Of a stretch of 64,000 nt of DNA, positions 10,672 through 19,333 are shown one piece after another. This DNA is from Candidatus Saccharimonadota bacterium. Its GTDB lineage: Bacteria; Patescibacteriota; Saccharimonadia; Saccharimonadales; Saccharimonadaceae. The position numbers and the translations under genes are program-made. The number at the start of each line of letters is the position of its first letter. Position 1 is the stretch's first letter. The notes below the pieces were generated by a model. The model had not been told where the DNA came from, did not search any database, and was given only the letters and a program-made list of their open reading frames with translations. The DNA is taken from positions 1 to 64,000 of the forward strand of contig JAFRBI010000004.1 of NCBI GenBank assembly GCA_017404935.1. The letters are read 5' to 3'.

Positions 10672-11139
10672 TTAGAAATTGCAAGAGTAGGCGTAATCTA
10701 CGTGATAATTTTGACGGTCAAATGGCTCTTCTGGGTAGATTTTAATGTAGGTTTTTTCAAGGTCGCAGTATTTTTCAAAAAATTCTAGGGATGTAGCGTG
10801 CTTTTTATCGCTATATAATAATAGTTGGCGGAGACTAACCTTAGCGAGGCCGGTGTCTTTATAAATATCTAGAGCTTTGTGATCTGGCACAGAATCGTAA
10901 AAATAATTTTCGTAATAGTCAGACGTGATATTTTTGATGCGATTTTTGACTAGAAATTCTGGCGTGGCGATGAGATTAAAAATAGCAAAACCAACTACCA
11001 TTAAGGTTACAAATGTGATGACGGTAAGAATAGAATTTTTAGAAAAATGATAGGAATCGTAACTTCTAGAGCGCGAAAGTGCTGGCCCAGAAATAATCAC
11101 GGGCGTTTTAGAAACATGTACGTCTTCCGCACTCACCAT
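10672..11139 (-). CDS. Single-span membrane protein of unknown function
   Basis: I do not recognise this 155-residue protein. It has a short N-terminal region, one hydrophobic span (ILTVITFVTLMVVGFAIFNL, about residues 37-56) and an extracytoplasmic domain of about 100 residues with two cysteines near the end (YCDLEK, YSCNF) that could form a disulfide. Short basic and serine-rich N-terminal stretches suggest a type II orientation. The ATG at 11139 sits a few nt after a TATAAT-like box. It is divergent from pyk and upstream of tRNA-Glu on the same strand. Confidence 0.6.
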   Translation of the reverse strand: MVSAEDVHVSKTPVIISGPALSRSRSYDSYHFSKNSILTVITFVTLMVVGFAIFNLIATPEFLVKNRIKNITSDYYENYFYDSVPDHKALDIYKDTGLAKVSLRQLLLYSDKKHATSLEFFEKYCDLEKTYIKIYPEEPFDRQNYHVDYAYSCNF

Positions 11140-11187
11140 ACTTTTATATTATCATATTTATGCTTTTTATGGTAATATATAATATAT

Positions 11188-12621
11188 ATGAGTAAACTTT
11201 TTAAGAGAACAAAAATTTTGGCGACGATTGGTCCGTCGGTTTTTGGTCAAGAAAAAATTGATGAAATTATTATGGCTGGTGTAAATGGTTGCCGGCTGAA
11301 TTGTTCGCACGGTACTAATGAAGAACGTGATGAACAAATTAAGTGGATTAGAAATGCGGCAGAAAAAAAAGGTCGTTCCGTTGCGATTTTACAAGATCTT
11401 CAAGGTCCAAAAATTAGATTAGGTGAAATTGTTGATAATCATCTAGATCTTTCTTCTGGTGACGAAGTGATTTTGGAAGCTCAGGAAGGTTTTGAGCACG
11501 ACGGTGGGCTGACTTTGCCGGTGCAATATAATTTGGCAGGAAAGGTAAAAGTGGGCGAGCCGCTTTTTATGTTTGATGGCAAAATCAAAACCGAAATTAT
11601 TGAAATTGTTTCTGAAACTGCCATTAAAGTAAAAGTCTTAAATGATGGTTTTGTGATGAGCAAGAAAGGTCTTAATCTTCCAGACACAGATTTTGGTGGC
11701 GACATTATTACGCCGAAAGATATGGAAGATTTGGAATATGGGTCGGGGTGTGATTATGATTACGTGGCGCTTTCTTTTGTGCAGTCGGCTCACGACATTG
11801 AAAATTTGAAACAGATTCTTTTGTCGCTTGGCTCTACGGCAAAAGTGATTGCCAAAATTGAAACTAAAAAAGCAATTTCCTCGGATGAAAATTTGGAGGA
11901 AATTGTAAAAGCGTCGGATGGAATTATGGTGGCGCGTGGTGATATGGCAGTAGAAGCAGGTAACGAAGTGGTGCCGATTGTGCAAAGAAAATTAATTGCA
12001 CTTTGTCGGGCACATTCTAAACTTTGTATTGTGGCAACGCAAATGATGGGCTCGATGGTAGAAAGTCCAGAGCCTACTCGTGCAGAAGTTTCGGACGTAG
12101 CGACGGCGGTAATTCAAGGTGCAGACTGTGTGATGCTTTCGGATGAAACTGCCAATGGTAAATATCCGGTTGAAGCTGTTTCGGAAATGAAGCGCGTGAT
12201 TTTGTATACACAAAATCATTCCAAAGTTGCAGGAATGTCGGTTTCGCCAGAAGGTGAAAAGGCACTTTACGATGGTATTTCGGATGCAGTAGCAAGACTC
12301 GCTGAAAAAATTGAAGCCGATGTAATTGTGTGTCAGACGGCTTCGGGAACCACGGCTCTTACGATGGCAGCGCAAAGACCGAACGTGCCGATTATTTCGG
12401 TGACGCCAAATCCTCGGGTGGCAAATCAACTAGCTTTAACTTATGCTAACTCGGCATTTGTAAGAAAATACGATGAAAATTTTGGAAAAGAATTAACTTT
12501 GGAATTAAAAGATTCGGGTTATCTTTTGACTAAGCCGGGCAAAAAAGATTTGCTAGCCGTAATAGTATCGGGTGATAAAAATAAATATGGCACCGATACA
12601 ATTAAGATTCGACACATTTAA
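11188..12621 (+). CDS. pyk: Pyruvate kinase
   Basis: Pyruvate kinase makes ATP and pyruvate from phosphoenolpyruvate and ADP. The 477-residue sequence has the opening TKILATIGPS, substrate motif RLNCSHG, the conserved KIETKKAI block (catalytic Lys, metal Glu) and GIMVARGDMAVE, then an MLSDETANGKYP segment and a C-terminal regulatory-type domain. The B domain (about 73-165) is present. Length matches bacterial enzymes. The ATG lies directly after a TATAAT-like run, so the mRNA is probably leaderless. Its 3' end overlaps pgk by 20 nt on the opposite strand. Together with pgk, tpiA and the aldolase it makes up part of lower glycolysis. Confidence 0.97.
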   Translation: MSKLFKRTKILATIGPSVFGQEKIDEIIMAGVNGCRLNCSHGTNEERDEQIKWIRNAAEKKGRSVAILQDLQGPKIRLGEIVDNHLDLSSGDEVILEAQEGFEHDGGLTLPVQYNLAGKVKVGEPLFMFDGKIKTEIIEIVSETAIKVKVLNDGFVMSKKGLNLPDTDFGGDIITPKDMEDLEYGSGCDYDYVALSFVQSAHDIENLKQILLSLGSTAKVIAKIETKKAISSDENLEEIVKASDGIMVARGDMAVEAGNEVVPIVQRKLIALCRAHSKLCIVATQMMGSMVESPEPTRAEVSDVATAVIQGADCVMLSDETANGKYPVEAVSEMKRVILYTQNHSKVAGMSVSPEGEKALYDGISDAVARLAEKIEADVIVCQTASGTTALTMAAQRPNVPIISVTPNPRVANQLALTYANSAFVRKYDENFGKELTLELKDSGYLLTKPGKKDLLAVIVSGDKNKYGTDTIKIRHI

Positions 12622-13645
12622 TACCAGGAAGATCTTTTCCTAGTAAAAATTCGAGAGCAGCACCACCACCGGTGGAAATCAAAGAGAATTTGAGATCCTT
12701 GTGGTCTTCAAGATAATTTTCGACAAAACCTGTGGTATCACCGCCACAAATAATCGAAGTGGCTGAGGTATTTTTGCCAATAGTGTCGGTGATAATTGAA
12801 GATGCAGTGCTAAAAGCTGGGTCTTCGACCTTGCCCATCACACCATTCCAAATAATGGTTTTGGCCTCGGCAATATATTTTGCAAATTCGGCAGTAGAAA
12901 CTGGACCGATGTCTAGTTTATTTCCTTCGACATCTTCGTCAAAATCGGTCGCGACGATAATTTTACTATCTAATGGTTTGTAGCCGTCGGCAGCAATTTT
13001 GCCACCGACCAAAATATTGTCAGCGATAGTTACAAATTTATCGATTAAAGGTTGCTTGTCTTCTACTTTTGAGCCGCCAATAATTAGAACTACTGGGTGC
13101 TCTGGGCTTTCCATAGCTTTTTTCAGATTTTTGATTTCGTTTTCCAGAAGCAAACCAGCATAAACTGGTAAGAAATTTTTGATGGCGTCGGTAGAGGCGT
13201 GAGCGCGGTGAATGACTGCAAAACCGTCTTGGACAAAGGCATCGGCATCGACGCTACCTACGATATTTTTGATGAAATCTTTAGAATTTTCTTCTTCGCC
13301 TGGATTAAATCTTAGGTTTTCTAAAAGAATAATTTTGGCGTTTGAATTTAGTTTTTCGCCATTTTGAGGAAGTGGCTTAAAATCCACAGGTTGGTTTAAA
13401 AGTTTTTGCAATTCTTCTGCTACCGGGCTTAAAGAAAACTCTGGGTTTTCTTTTCCTTCTGGTCGACCGAGATGAGAAATTAAAATAATTTTTTTGGCAC
13501 CATTTTCTAGTAAATAGTTGATGGTAGGAAGTGAAGCGCGAATTCTAAGGTCGCTTTCTACTTTTTTATCTTTGAGCGGGACATTGTAATCTACGCGAAC
13601 TAAAATGTTTTTATCTTTTAAATCTAAATCTTTGATGGTTTTCAT
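12602..13645 (-). CDS. pgk: Phosphoglycerate kinase
   Basis: Phosphoglycerate kinase transfers a phosphate from 1,3-bisphosphoglycerate to ADP. Visible motifs: VDYNVPL and HLGRPEG (N-domain substrate site), GGSKVEDKQPLIDKF in place of the usual GGAKVSDKI, the nucleotide-side WNGVMGKVE, CGGDTTGFVE and the closing GGGAALEFLLGKDLPGI. At 347 residues it is about 40-50 shorter than typical bacterial PGK but both domains are complete. The C-terminal few residues are encoded opposite the end of pyk. Its promoter region is divergent from murA. Confidence 0.96.
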   Translation of the reverse strand: MKTIKDLDLKDKNILVRVDYNVPLKDKKVESDLRIRASLPTINYLLENGAKKIILISHLGRPEGKENPEFSLSPVAEELQKLLNQPVDFKPLPQNGEKLNSNAKIILLENLRFNPGEEENSKDFIKNIVGSVDADAFVQDGFAVIHRAHASTDAIKNFLPVYAGLLLENEIKNLKKAMESPEHPVVLIIGGSKVEDKQPLIDKFVTIADNILVGGKIAADGYKPLDSKIIVATDFDEDVEGNKLDIGPVSTAEFAKYIAEAKTIIWNGVMGKVEDPAFSTASSIITDTIGKNTSATSIICGGDTTGFVENYLEDHKDLKFSLISTGGGAALEFLLGKDLPGIKCVES

Positions 13646-13704
13646 ATCTCAATTATAGCATATTTTATCTTTACAAAATATTCACCTGGTGATATAATTG
13701 GGGA

Positions 13705-15255
13705 ATGAAAAAAGCGAAGTCATATCAGGAAGTAATTGGCGAAACTATTGAACAGATGCGCCTAGAAAAAGGCTGGACTCAAGGTGAATTAGCCGAGGCT
13801 ACCGGCACTTCTCAGTCTGCAATTCACAGAATTGAAAAAGGTGGTCAGAATATTTCTCTTGAAATGGTGAAGAAACTTTCTGAGGCCCTTGGTAATCAAA
13901 TTCTCTCTATTAACGACTCCGTTTCTCAGAGTTTTAGGATTCGTGGCGGCAAGGAACTTAGTGGTGAAATCACCATTAATACTTCCAAAAATGCAGCCGT
14001 AGCACTTCTGATGGCGGCACTTTTAAACTCTGGCAGAACGGTGCTTCACAAAGTGGCTAGAATTGAAGAGGTGTTTAGAATTATTGAAGTTCTTGAATCT
14101 ATCGGTGTAAAATGCCATTGGCAAAATCGCCATCGGGACTTAGAAATTATATCACCACGCGAATTGAAATTAGAAAATATGGACGTTGAAGCAGCGAGGA
14201 AAACACGCTCGGTAATTATGATGTTGGGGCCACTGCTTCATCGCTACAAGAAATTTACGCTTCCTTATGCTGGTGGTTGTTCTTTGGGCGTTCGCACGAT
14301 TGAACCACACTTAAAAGCTCTAGAATCTTTTGGTGTAAAAGTAGACGCCGAAACTAACAGTGGTTTTTATGAGGTAGAAGTAAATCAACATACACTCAAA
14401 AAATACGAAGATCGGTATATCGTATTGGTGGAACGTGGTGATACGGTGACCGAAAATGTTTTGATGGCGGCGGCACTTTCGCCTGGCAAGACCACAATTG
14501 TAGGTGCATCACCAAATTATATGGTGCAAGACATGTGCTTCTTCCTTGAAAAATTGGGTGTAAAAATTAGTGGTATTGGCACAACGACTTTGGTGGTGAG
14601 AGGGCGTAATAAAATTGATTTGGACGTGGAATATAATCTTTCCGAAGACCCGATTGAAGCAATGAGCTTTATTGCGGCAGCTTATGCGACACATTCAAAA
14701 ATTACTCTAAGGCGCGCGCCAATTGAGTTTTTGGAAATTGAGCTTGAGATTCTTAAATCTATGAATGCGAAATTTAAAAAGTCTGAAGAGTATTTGTCTA
14801 ATAACGGTAGAACGCGTTTGGTAGATTTGACGATTTTGAAGTCTGATCTAGTGGCGCCGGTAGATAAAATTCACCCAATGCCATTTCCAGGGCTTAATAT
14901 TGATAATCTTCCGTTTTTCTCAGTAATTGCAGCGGTGGCAGAAGGTCGAACGATGATCCATGACTGGGTATTTGAAAATCGCGCGATTTATACTACGGAA
15001 CTTGCGAATTTGAATGTAAAGGTAGAGCTTCTTGATGCGCACCGTTTGTATGTAGAAGGGCCAACTAACTGGCGCCCGGCTGAGCTCGTAGCGCCACAAG
15101 CTCTTAGACCTGCGGTGGTGGTTTTGATTGGTATGCTTGCTGCACCTGGCACTTCAATTCTCCGTAATGTTTATTCGATTAACCGCGGTTATCAAGATTT
15201 TGCCGTACGGCTTCGTCATCTTGGCGCAGATATCACTCCACTTACGGGTATCTAG
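13705..15255 (+). CDS. murA: UDP-GlcNAc 1-carboxyvinyltransferase MurA with N-terminal HTH domain
   Basis: MurA makes the first committed step to peptidoglycan, adding enolpyruvate to UDP-GlcNAc. The 516-residue protein has an extra N-terminal Xre-type helix-turn-helix (about residues 8-68; IGETIEQMRLEKGWTQGELA, then TSQSAIHRIEKG). The enzyme domain starts near residue 78 (IRGGKELSGEI). It keeps the catalytic K95-N96 pair and the cysteine of the fosfomycin loop (C192 in AGGCSLGVRT), so activity and fosfomycin sensitivity are expected. The ATG is 6 nt after TATAAT, a leaderless arrangement. The fused DNA-binding domain could link cell wall synthesis to transcription; that is inference. Confidence 0.93.
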   Translation: MKKAKSYQEVIGETIEQMRLEKGWTQGELAEATGTSQSAIHRIEKGGQNISLEMVKKLSEALGNQILSINDSVSQSFRIRGGKELSGEITINTSKNAAVALLMAALLNSGRTVLHKVARIEEVFRIIEVLESIGVKCHWQNRHRDLEIISPRELKLENMDVEAARKTRSVIMMLGPLLHRYKKFTLPYAGGCSLGVRTIEPHLKALESFGVKVDAETNSGFYEVEVNQHTLKKYEDRYIVLVERGDTVTENVLMAAALSPGKTTIVGASPNYMVQDMCFFLEKLGVKISGIGTTTLVVRGRNKIDLDVEYNLSEDPIEAMSFIAAAYATHSKITLRRAPIEFLEIELEILKSMNAKFKKSEEYLSNNGRTRLVDLTILKSDLVAPVDKIHPMPFPGLNIDNLPFFSVIAAVAEGRTMIHDWVFENRAIYTTELANLNVKVELLDAHRLYVEGPTNWRPAELVAPQALRPAVVVLIGMLAAPGTSILRNVYSINRGYQDFAVRLRHLGADITPLTGI

Positions 15256-15303
15256 TTACGCTTGGCTTTTTGTGAAAAATTGTTGAGGTTATGTTTTTTG
15301 TGA

Positions 15304-15490
15304 TATAATGGAAGTGCGATATTCTAATTATGTTACGATGGTAGTTCCTATTTGTTATATAGGTTCTTCCACAACGAAAACGGTACCACAAGGCACTTTG
15401 GTTGTGGAAGCTACTATGTAACCCAATTAGAGTATCGCAGCCTTGCGGTACCGTTTTTAAGTACCGCACATAAAAAATAAGTGAGGTACC
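15304..15490 (+). ncRNA. Structured leader RNA, candidate cis-regulatory element
   Basis: After a TATAAT box (15304-15309) the leader folds on paper into a long closing stem (15315-15329 with 15425-15439, about 14 of 15 pairs), a hairpin at 15347-15363 and a 9-bp hairpin (15367-15375 with 15401-15409) with a 25-nt loop. Loop nucleotides 15377-15387 (AAAACGGTACC) are perfectly complementary over 11 nt to 15447-15457. That strand can instead pair with 15461-15468 (TGCGGTAC/GTACCGCA). GGTACC occurs again within the ribosome site next to the ATG at 15491. This is a two-state layout typical of riboswitches or autoregulated leaders. The ligand, if any, is unknown. Confidence 0.6.
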
Positions 15491-16798
15491 ATGCAAAAAG
15501 CCAAATATATATTATATATAGTAGCAATTTTAAGTATTTTTCTAATGTTTTCTGGTGATTCTACTTTTGCCGAAAATGTAGACTACAACGTCACCATCGC
15601 CCCAGCTCTTACTCTCACTACTACCACTAATTCTTTGGTTCTTAATCTAGATCCATCGAGTAGGACTTTTGAATCTAAAACTCTCACAGTATCTGCTGGG
15701 ACTAATAATAAGACTGGTTATACATTAATTCTATCTACGCCAAATGATAATACGGACCTAGATAGAAATAGTAGTGCAGACAGTATAACAGCTACTATAC
15801 CTACACTAGCTTCTGGTACCTATACAGAATCTACCTTTACTGCAGATAGATGGGGCTATAAGATAAATTCTAATACATCGCTGCCTAGTATTATTACTAC
15901 AGACTATATACCATTTGTTTCTGGTAATACCTTAATGGAAAGCTCTACCGCTATTAACCACGATGAAACAGAACTGGCCTTTGCTGCCAAAATAGACTAT
16001 TTACAGCCTGCTGGAGCTTATAATACCACACTTCAGTTTAGTATGGTGGCGAACCCGGACATACAAAATATACAGAATTTAGACCCCAGCTTTTGCACCG
16101 CTGTGCCAATAACGGTGATAGATGAACGTGACAATGAAGAGTACCTCGTACAGCGATTAGCCGATGGCAATTGTTGGTTACTTGATAATCTCCGCTTGGA
16201 CATCAGCGACCCAGCTATTCAAACAAAACTCGACTCTACTACTACCAATGCTACAGATGCAACGCTTAATTATCTTATTAACGGCGGAGGCACATCGCCA
16301 TACGCGACAACGTCGGTATCTTCAACTTATGGAGACTCGTATATAGCGCCAAAGATTGTGCTAGACTATAAAGATACTGTAGTTTCTGGGACTGGTCTTG
16401 GCTCTAAAAAAGCCGGTGTCTATTATAATTATTGTGCTGTATCAGCAGGATCCTATTGTTATGCTGCTGCTGCCGGTAGTGGCCCTGCCCTATACGATAT
16501 ATGTCCAAGAGGGTGGCATCTCCCTACTAGCGCTGAATATACGGCATTATTTTCTAGCTATCCAGATCGATCTGCATTTAAGGAGGCTTTTAGCGTTCAA
16601 CTCTCTGGAGCGATCGGCAATAAAGGTGCTACTATGTGGCAGGAATCTTACGGGATGTTTTGGTCAAAAACGTTTGCTAATAGCTACTATATGTATTATC
16701 TTTGGATAAATGATGAAACAGTAGCGATGATGTATTATTTGCAAGGTTATGCTACATACCGCAACTGGGGGATGCCAATTCGCTGCGTTGCTAGCTAA
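15491..16798 (+). CDS. Secreted FISUMP-domain surface protein
   Basis: The 435-residue protein opens with a signal peptide or anchor (residues about 5-27, ending SGDSTFAEN). Residues about 30-200 form a Thr/Ser-rich beta region (VTIAPALTLTTTTNSLVL). The C-terminal half (about 205-435) matches the Fibrobacter succinogenes major paralogous (FISUMP) domain: LADGNCWLLDNLRL, DICPRGWHLPTSAEY and closing MPIRCV. Such proteins are secreted and of unknown function, often in CPR and Bacteroidetes. Several cysteines (about six) could form disulfides. Translation starts at GAGGTACC-ATG, right after the structured leader, so its expression is probably controlled post-transcription. Confidence 0.8.
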   Translation: MQKAKYILYIVAILSIFLMFSGDSTFAENVDYNVTIAPALTLTTTTNSLVLNLDPSSRTFESKTLTVSAGTNNKTGYTLILSTPNDNTDLDRNSSADSITATIPTLASGTYTESTFTADRWGYKINSNTSLPSIITTDYIPFVSGNTLMESSTAINHDETELAFAAKIDYLQPAGAYNTTLQFSMVANPDIQNIQNLDPSFCTAVPITVIDERDNEEYLVQRLADGNCWLLDNLRLDISDPAIQTKLDSTTTNATDATLNYLINGGGTSPYATTSVSSTYGDSYIAPKIVLDYKDTVVSGTGLGSKKAGVYYNYCAVSAGSYCYAAAAGSGPALYDICPRGWHLPTSAEYTALFSSYPDRSAFKEAFSVQLSGAIGNKGATMWQESYGMFWSKTFANSYYMYYLWINDETVAMMYYLQGYATYRNWGMPIRCVAS

Positions 16799-17146
16799 TT
16801 TAATTACTATAATCGTAATCTCAAAATTCGCAATTTTTATCCCGCTTAGGCTTACCTTTACCAGAAGCGTTAAAGTAATTTTTACAGAGATAAAAACACT
16901 TATGCTAGGGTAGGGGGTTGATTTTTAGAATTAGATATGCTAGTCTGAATAGCGCGGGGTTGACGCTTTAAAAACTTGCGGGGAGAAAGGAGGAGGTTTA
17001 TGGGATTCGAACTGGACCTTTTATTTGGACTTGTCCATATAAAATTTATCCGCTCTAGAAAGAACGGATAAACACAAACTACAATTCTATTCTACCGTAC
17101 ACTAATTAATAAGTCAACCCCGTGAAAGGAGTGGTATAATTAAATA
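16799..17146. other. Intergenic region with inverted repeats before uvrD
   Basis: No coding region is seen. There is a 10-nt inverted repeat (CGGGGTTGAC at 16955-16964, mirrored at 17113-17122), a hairpin TTTATCCG/CGGATAAA (17045-17052 with 17065-17072), and a short TGGAC/GTCCA hairpin (17013-17037). The 160-nt section between the outer arms could be a small RNA on either strand. A tRNA-like GGGATTCGAACT near 17003 does not form a valid T arm. The uvrD -10 box TATAAT is at 17135-17140. Confidence 0.4.
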
Positions 17147-19090
17147 ATGGATGCAATTTTGGAAGGGCTGAACCCGAAGCAAAGAGAGGCGGTGGAGTAT
17201 TTAGAGGGCCCGCTGTTGATTTTGGCAGGGGCGGGGTCTGGTAAAACTCGCACGCTTACTCATAGAATTGCAAATTTGATTTCTCACGGGGTGAAGCCTT
17301 CTAAGATTTTGGCGGTGACTTTTACAAATAAAGCTGCCAATGAAATGAAAGAACGTTTGGCAAGGCTTCTTGGAGCGCCGATTAATTTTATGCCGTATAT
17401 GGGGACGTTTCACGGAATTTCAGTAAAGATTTTGCGTCAAGAATATGCAGCAGCAGGAATTGATAGAGATTTTTTAATTTATGATACGGATGATCAGATT
17501 GCGCTAATTAAACGGATTTTAAAAAATCTAGATTTTTCGGGTGAGAAAAATTTGAAGCCAAAAATGATCCAGGCAGTGATTTCGGGCGAAAAAAATAAGG
17601 GAAACGGACCAGAAGAATATGCGGCGAGCGCGTATTACCCGAATCAACAAAAAATTGCGAAAGTTTTTGAAGAATACGAAATACAAAAAATTCAAAACGG
17701 GGCGTTGGACTTTGATGATCTACTCTTAAAAACTTTGGAGCTTTTTGCAAATAACCCGGAAGTTCGCAAAAAATGGCAAGATAAATTTGAGCATATTTTG
17801 ATTGACGAGTATCAGGATACGAATGTGATTCAGTATCAATTGGTGAAATTACTTGTAAATGAAAAACGAAACATTGCGGTAGTGGGGGATGATTGGCAAT
17901 CGATTTATTCGTGGCGGGGAGCAGATTTTACGAATATTCTCAATTTTGAACGTGATTTTCCGGGTGCGAAGGTGATTAAGTTGGAGCAAAATTACCGCTC
18001 TACTGGAAATATTTTGGAAGCTTCGCAGAAGGTAATTAATAATAACAAAACTAGAACTTCGAAAGTGTTATTTACGGAAGCCGAGCAGGGCGCGCCGGTA
18101 GAAATTGAGGCTCTTGCTGACGAAAAAAAGGAAGCAAACTATGTGGCACTCAAAATCTTAAATTTGCAAAATGATTTTCCAGATTTATCGAGTTTTGCAG
18201 TTTTGTATCGGACGAATGCGCAGTCGTATGCGTTTGAAAAAGCGTTTATTGATATGAATATTCCGTATAAAATTGTGGGTGGTGTGAGATTTTATGACCG
18301 CAAAGAAATTAAAGATATGCTGGCGATTTTGCATCTCGTTGTGAATGAGCGAGATACGGTGTCTTTGGAACGCGTTCTTAAAAATGTGCTTAGTGGAGTG
18401 GGGGAAGTGTCAGTTGCGAAAATTTTGGCAGCGGGGCCGTTGATGGAAATAGACGTAGATAAAGTTTTGAGCGCAGCTAAGGCTCGGGCATCAGTGAAGA
18501 AATTGATAGATTTTATCAGGGATGTGAAGTCAGGAGAGTCGCCTTCACAGATTGTGAAGTCGGCTGTGAAAAAGTTTGACTTTGAGACATTCCTAAATGA
18601 CGGGACGCCGAGTTTTGAAGATAGAATGGCAAACTTGGAAGTTCTTGCTAATACCGCGGGCGAATATGAAAATCTGGAAGATTTTTTGGCGGATGCGGCG
18701 TTGATGTCATCTAGTGATGAGGCTTCGCGCAAAAATTCGGTGACGTTGATGACACTTCACGCGGCTAAAGGTTTGGAGTTTCCAGTGGTATTTATTGTAG
18801 GAATGGAAGAGGGGCTTTTCCCTTCGGCGCGTGGTGCTGAAACCGAGGCAGAGCTTGAAGAAGAAAGGCGGTTAGCATATGTAGGGATGACTAGGGCGAT
18901 GGATCGGCTGTTTTTGACTTTTGCAAGAGCTAGGCGAACTTATGGAATGATGAACTTTTCGATGCCGTCGAGATTTTTGATGGAATTAGGATATAAAGAC
19001 AAAAATGGAGACGGGTTTTTGAACCCGTCTCTTGATGATTTTGACCCTTTTCCGGAAGAATTACCGGACTTCAACGCGAATTCTTGGTAA
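17147..19090 (+). CDS. UvrD/PcrA-type superfamily 1 DNA helicase
   Basis: This 647-residue SF1A helicase unwinds DNA 3' to 5' in repair and replication. Motifs in order: Q motif LNPKQREAVEY, Walker A GAGSGKT (28-34), VTFTNKAANEMKERL (Ia), LIDEYQDTN (II), VVGDDWQSIYSWRGA (III), NYRST (IV), then VTLMTLHAAKGLEFPVVF (V) and RRLAYVGMTRA (VI). It is shorter than typical PcrA (about 720) and lacks much of the C-terminal tail that binds RNA polymerase in PcrA. A TATAAT box ends 6 nt before the ATG. Its last 30 nt overlap the convergent rpmA gene. Confidence 0.95.
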   Translation: MDAILEGLNPKQREAVEYLEGPLLILAGAGSGKTRTLTHRIANLISHGVKPSKILAVTFTNKAANEMKERLARLLGAPINFMPYMGTFHGISVKILRQEYAAAGIDRDFLIYDTDDQIALIKRILKNLDFSGEKNLKPKMIQAVISGEKNKGNGPEEYAASAYYPNQQKIAKVFEEYEIQKIQNGALDFDDLLLKTLELFANNPEVRKKWQDKFEHILIDEYQDTNVIQYQLVKLLVNEKRNIAVVGDDWQSIYSWRGADFTNILNFERDFPGAKVIKLEQNYRSTGNILEASQKVINNNKTRTSKVLFTEAEQGAPVEIEALADEKKEANYVALKILNLQNDFPDLSSFAVLYRTNAQSYAFEKAFIDMNIPYKIVGGVRFYDRKEIKDMLAILHLVVNERDTVSLERVLKNVLSGVGEVSVAKILAAGPLMEIDVDKVLSAAKARASVKKLIDFIRDVKSGESPSQIVKSAVKKFDFETFLNDGTPSFEDRMANLEVLANTAGEYENLEDFLADAALMSSSDEASRKNSVTLMTLHAAKGLEFPVVFIVGMEEGLFPSARGAETEAELEEERRLAYVGMTRAMDRLFLTFARARRTYGMMNFSMPSRFLMELGYKDKNGDGFLNPSLDDFDPFPEELPDFNANSW

Positions 19091-19333
19091 AGATTTGCCA
19101 GAGAAGTGAGTCTTTTTGGTTTTGACAAAAGTAACTACACCATCTTTAGCAGCGTGAATAGTGAAATTACGAGACATATAAGTGCCAGGACCAGCGATCT
19201 TGGTAGCGCCGGTTTGGCGAACAATAACTTCACCGTTTTTAACTTTTTGACCACCAAAACGCTTAACACCAAGTCTTTGACCAGGGTTATTATGGATATT
19301 CTTGGAGGTTCCTCCAGCTTTTACGTGTGACAT
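19061..19333 (-). CDS. rpmA: 50S ribosomal protein L27
   Basis: L27 sits at the base of the 50S central protuberance and its N-terminus reaches toward the peptidyl transferase centre. The 90-residue protein starts MSHVKAGG, with the conserved RLGVKRFGGQKV and RQTGATKIAGPGTY blocks. No Firmicutes-type N-terminal extension is present. It starts immediately after the stop codon of the methyltransferase gene (TAA then ATG), with GGAAAG in the end of that gene as ribosome site, so the two are co-transcribed. rpmA usually follows rplU; here it does not. Its C-terminal ten codons lie opposite the end of the helicase gene. Confidence 0.97.
   Translation of the reverse strand: MSHVKAGGTSKNIHNNPGQRLGVKRFGGQKVKNGEVIVRQTGATKIAGPGTYMSRNFTIHAAKDGVVTFVKTKKTHFSGKSLPRIRVEVR

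Noticed and set aside
16990-17030. tmRNA or tRNA 3' end because of GGGATTCGAACT
   Set aside because: Neither strand gives a 5-bp T stem around the loop, no CCA end or tag sequence was found.
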